From Spirosoma montaniterrae (GTDB taxonomy: Bacteria; Bacteroidota; Bacteroidia; Cytophagales; Spirosomataceae): a stretch of 64,000 nt of DNA. Positions 62,101 through 64,000 of this stretch are shown piece by piece. The stretch covers positions 1,178,001-1,242,000 of the forward strand of contig NZ_CP014263.1 of the NCBI RefSeq assembly GCF_001988955.1. Reading direction: 5' to 3'. The position numbers and the translations under genes were made by a program. The notes below the pieces were generated by a model that was given only the letters and a program-made list of their open reading frames with translations, was not told where the DNA came from and did not search any database. How positions within the stretch are numbered: position 1 is the first letter of the stretch; each line of letters opens with the position of its first letter.

Positions 62101-62820
62101 CTAAACTCGCTTTCGCATAGGCGTGCTGCTCAGTTTCATCTGACCGCCCGATTGATAGTAAACACAGCGGTCGCGCAGTACGCAGTCGCTACATTTGGGA
62201 TTATACCAGGTGCAAACACGCTGCCCGTGCCAGTAGAAGTGTTTATGGAAATTGAACAGCACAACGGCATCGGGCGGCAGTCGTGCCAGCAGAATGGCAT
62301 GGGCTTTTTCGGCACTGACATTCGGCCCAATCAGTCCCAGTCGTTGTGTAACGCGATGCACGTGCGTATCGACGGGTAGTACGGGTTTGTGAAAGTTGAA
62401 GAGCAGTAGCAGGGTGGCGGTTTTCGGGCCAATGCCTGGTAAGTTGGTGAGCCACTGCATGGCTTCGGTGGTGGACATATCGCGCAGAAAATCGATATTG
62501 GCCGCGCCCGTTTCCCGAATCAGGTGCGCCAGTAAATTTTGAATATAGGGCGCCTTCACTTCCGGGTAGTTGGCCGTTCGGATAGCGTCGATCAGGTCGG
62601 GTAGCGGTGCGTCGCGAACGGCTTCCCAGGTTGGAAATCGCTCGCGCATGGTGCGGTAAGCCGTAACTTCGTTGGCATGTGTGGTCCGGTGCGACAGAAT
62701 GGTGCCAATTAGTTCGTGCATCGGGTCGGCCCGCCCGTAAATGGCCTGGACTCCGTAAAATTCATTCAGCCGCCCGTGCGCATCATGTGTACGGGTGGTC
62801 TCGTCAGAAGTTATAGACAT
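62101..62820 (-). CDS. Endonuclease III-like DNA glycosylase/lyase
   Basis: 239 residues from ATG 62820 (the longer frame has an unsupported 17-residue start). HhH motif LPGIGPKTATLLLLF with the catalytic Lys in the GPKTA loop, VDTHVHRVTQRLGL with the catalytic Asp, and a Cx6Cx2Cx5C cluster site (CTWYNPKCSDCVLRDRC). It removes oxidised pyrimidines in base excision repair. The order and spacing of all catalytic and cluster residues are canonical; the N-terminal LSHRTTHANE replaces the usual 'LS.QT.D..V', as in some divergent Nth paralogues. Confidence 0.88.
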   Translation of the reverse strand: MSITSDETTRTHDAHGRLNEFYGVQAIYGRADPMHELIGTILSHRTTHANEVTAYRTMRERFPTWEAVRDAPLPDLIDAIRTANYPEVKAPYIQNLLAHLIRETGAANIDFLRDMSTTEAMQWLTNLPGIGPKTATLLLLFNFHKPVLPVDTHVHRVTQRLGLIGPNVSAEKAHAILLARLPPDAVVLFNFHKHFYWHGQRVCTWYNPKCSDCVLRDRCVYYQSGGQMKLSSTPMRKRV

Positions 62821-62912
62821 AAAAAAGCGGGCCAAACAGCCTACGTTGAGTGCCTGTTCAACCCGCTTCAACCCAAAAAGTTCAGCGCGGCCCCGGTCGC
62901 GCTACATCTTGT

Positions 62913-63620
62913 TTACTCCTGTAAATTCTGGTTTAGAAGTTTGTTGGCCAACTGCGTCAGGCCCACCGTGGCGGGTTCGGCAATGAACGTTATGTTCGCT
63001 TTCTTTTGCATCGACGGCATGTTTGGGTCGACTACGTAGATCGGCACGTGATCGCCCACGACGTACACTAACCCAGCCGCCGGATAAACGTTCAGCGACG
63101 TACCGACAACAATGAAAATATCGGCCTGATCGGCAATTCCCAACGCTACGTCCATCATGGGTACACCCTCGCCGAACCAAACGATGTGGGGCCGTAACTG
63201 CGACCCTTTGGCACACAGATCACCTTTTCTGATCTCCCAGCCCGCAATATCGTATACCAGCGACTCATCGACCGACGACCGCGCTTTAAACAATTCGCCA
63301 TGCAGGTGAATTACGTTCGATGAACCCGCTTTTTCGTGCAGGTCGTCAACGTTTTGTGTAATTACTGTAACGTCGTATTTTTCTTCGAGCCGAACCAATG
63401 CATAATGCCCGGCGTTGGGCAGTACGCTCAGAGCCTGCTTCCGGCGTTGGTTATAAAATTCCTGCACCAAATCGGGATTGCGTCGCCAGGCTTCGGGTGT
63501 AGCAACATCTTCGATGCGGTGATTTTCCCACAGCCCGTCCGACGCCCGGAACGTAGGAATACCACTCTCGGCACTAACGCCCGCCCCCGACAAAACGACA
63601 ATTTTCTTCCGTGTTTCCAT
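62913..63620 (-). CDS. SIR2 family NAD-dependent protein deacylase (sirtuin)
   Basis: 235 residues from ATG 63620. [41 protein letters not shown] (catalytic His107) and [15 protein letters not shown] are the NAD-binding and catalytic motifs. Tyr56-x-x-Arg59 in [11 protein letters not shown] is the class III signature for succinyl/malonyl-lysine. The zinc module seems lost: between [12 protein letters not shown] and PHIVWFGE only a single Cys occurs, not two CxxC pairs. It is a cytoplasmic deacylase. Confidence 0.9.
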   Translation of the reverse strand: METRKKIVVLSGAGVSAESGIPTFRASDGLWENHRIEDVATPEAWRRNPDLVQEFYNQRRKQALSVLPNAGHYALVRLEEKYDVTVITQNVDDLHEKAGSSNVIHLHGELFKARSSVDESLVYDIAGWEIRKGDLCAKGSQLRPHIVWFGEGVPMMDVALGIADQADIFIVVGTSLNVYPAAGLVYVVGDHVPIYVVDPNMPSMQKKANITFIAEPATVGLTQLANKLLNQNLQE

Positions 63621-63648
63621 CACAACTAAGATACGAAAATATTAAGCA

Positions 63649-64000
63649 TCACTCGACAACGATTTCATCGGTTGCGAACCAGGTTTTTTCGCCTGCATTT
63701 GGATGACCGGTGGGACACAGCCCCGCATTTTTGGCCCGGATACGCACGTACCGCGCCCGCGCTGTTTTGAAGTCGGCTACTACAGGCAGAATGTCCCATG
63801 ATCCGGCCAGTTCATAGGTTACAGGCTGGGCAATGGCCTCCTTAAAATCCTGCCCATCACGCGAAATGGCTATCTCGACCGACGTTGGCGGAAAGCCGTT
63901 GTCCAGAATTATTTTCAGGAAGTTAAGCGAAACTTTGGTCACGCTCGTTACGTCGCCGAGGTCGAGCGTAACGTCCATATCGGTGCCGTAGAACCCGCTC
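63649..64000 (-). CDS. C-terminal part of probable GH20 beta-hexosaminidase (F5/8-type domain), partial
   Basis: The frame is open to the window edge, with ..FYGTDMDVTLDLGDVTSVTK upstream of the internal ATG. Visible: a discoidin/F5-8 type C fold (VSLNFLKIILDNGFPPTSVE; ARYVRIRAKNAGLCPTGHPN) ending AGEKTWFATDEIVVE. The last segment, 'NPGE+TWLF.DEIVV', is typical of the C-terminus of family 20 beta-N-acetylhexosaminidases in Bacteroidota. The catalytic domain is outside the window, so the call rests on the tail alone. Confidence 0.65.
   Translation of the reverse strand, partial: SGFYGTDMDVTLDLGDVTSVTKVSLNFLKIILDNGFPPTSVEIAISRDGQDFKEAIAQPVTYELAGSWDILPVVADFKTARARYVRIRAKNAGLCPTGHPNAGEKTWFATDEIVVE

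Overview
The window reads as a chromosome segment of a Bacteroidota bacterium, most like the Cytophagales family Spirosomaceae (Spirosoma, Rudanella, Fibrella and relatives). The evidence is two SusC/SusD pairs, type IX secretion cargo with type A and type B C-terminal signals, a PorP/SprF protein beside such a cargo gene, -7 boxes of the form TAnnTTTG with no obvious Shine-Dalgarno sequences, and a G+C-rich coding style. The genus is an inference. No rRNA, tRNA, CRISPR array, transposase, integrase or phage gene was seen.

Layout. 1-4.1 kb: two convergent genes for large repetitive secreted proteins. 4.1-9.5 kb: an orphan antitoxin-like gene, an S9 peptidase, an MntA/HepT-type nucleotidyltransferase-HEPN pair, and YciI, HAD phosphatase and PhzF genes. 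9.5-11 kb: DoxX and DUF4198 genes, divergent from an unannotated 53-codon Cys/Lys-rich ORF. 11-19.9 kb: housekeeping genes (hemW, mtgA, a BrkB-type protein, OsmC, thyA, a Crp-type regulator), an OMPLA-like barrel and DUF1684. 20.2-27.7 kb: an Rrf2 regulator convergent with a sulfur-assimilation cluster on the minus strand (TauE/SafE, metZ, a decayed toxin-antitoxin locus, a Gfo/Idh/MocA oxidoreductase, cysH, cysD, cysN). 27.8-32.5 kb: a type B T9SS cargo protein divergent from porP/sprF. 32.5-43.3 kb: two SusC/SusD pairs flanking a DUF819 permease. 43.5-54.9 kb: a subtilase, a membrane protein, leuS, a fused membrane/spermidine-synthase-like protein, a PagL-like deacylase, a GDPD-family protein and a DUF6934 gene with a small partner. 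54.9-64 kb: a GNAT-nitrilase fusion, threonine aldolase, a membrane protein, an OmpA gene followed by two paralogous membrane-anchored H3TH proteins, endonuclease III, a sirtuin, and the 3' end of a probable GH20 hexosaminidase.

How genes work together. The cys cluster encodes sulfate activation to APS (CysDN), reduction of APS by a [4Fe-4S]-type reductase (CysH) and sulfide incorporation (MetZ). A TauE/SafE transporter heads it and a Cys-containing Rrf2 protein converges on it. The sulfite-to-sulfide step is not encoded here. The SusC/SusD pairs would import glycans or peptides across the outer membrane. PorP/SprF and the adjacent cargo belong to the type IX secretion/gliding apparatus.

The most unusual feature is a dense population of long, near-perfect palindromic repeats of at least six sequence types (arms of 15-39 bp). 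They sit between genes, repeatedly begin at or overlap stop codons, occur as pairs of distant copies with compensatory changes in both arms, and in two cases appear as in-frame insertions within genes (leuS and the spermidine-synthase-like gene). No mobilising enzyme is visible in the window. This family, the deletion scar of a PIN toxin, and a low-GC segment inside leuS are the observations most worth following up.
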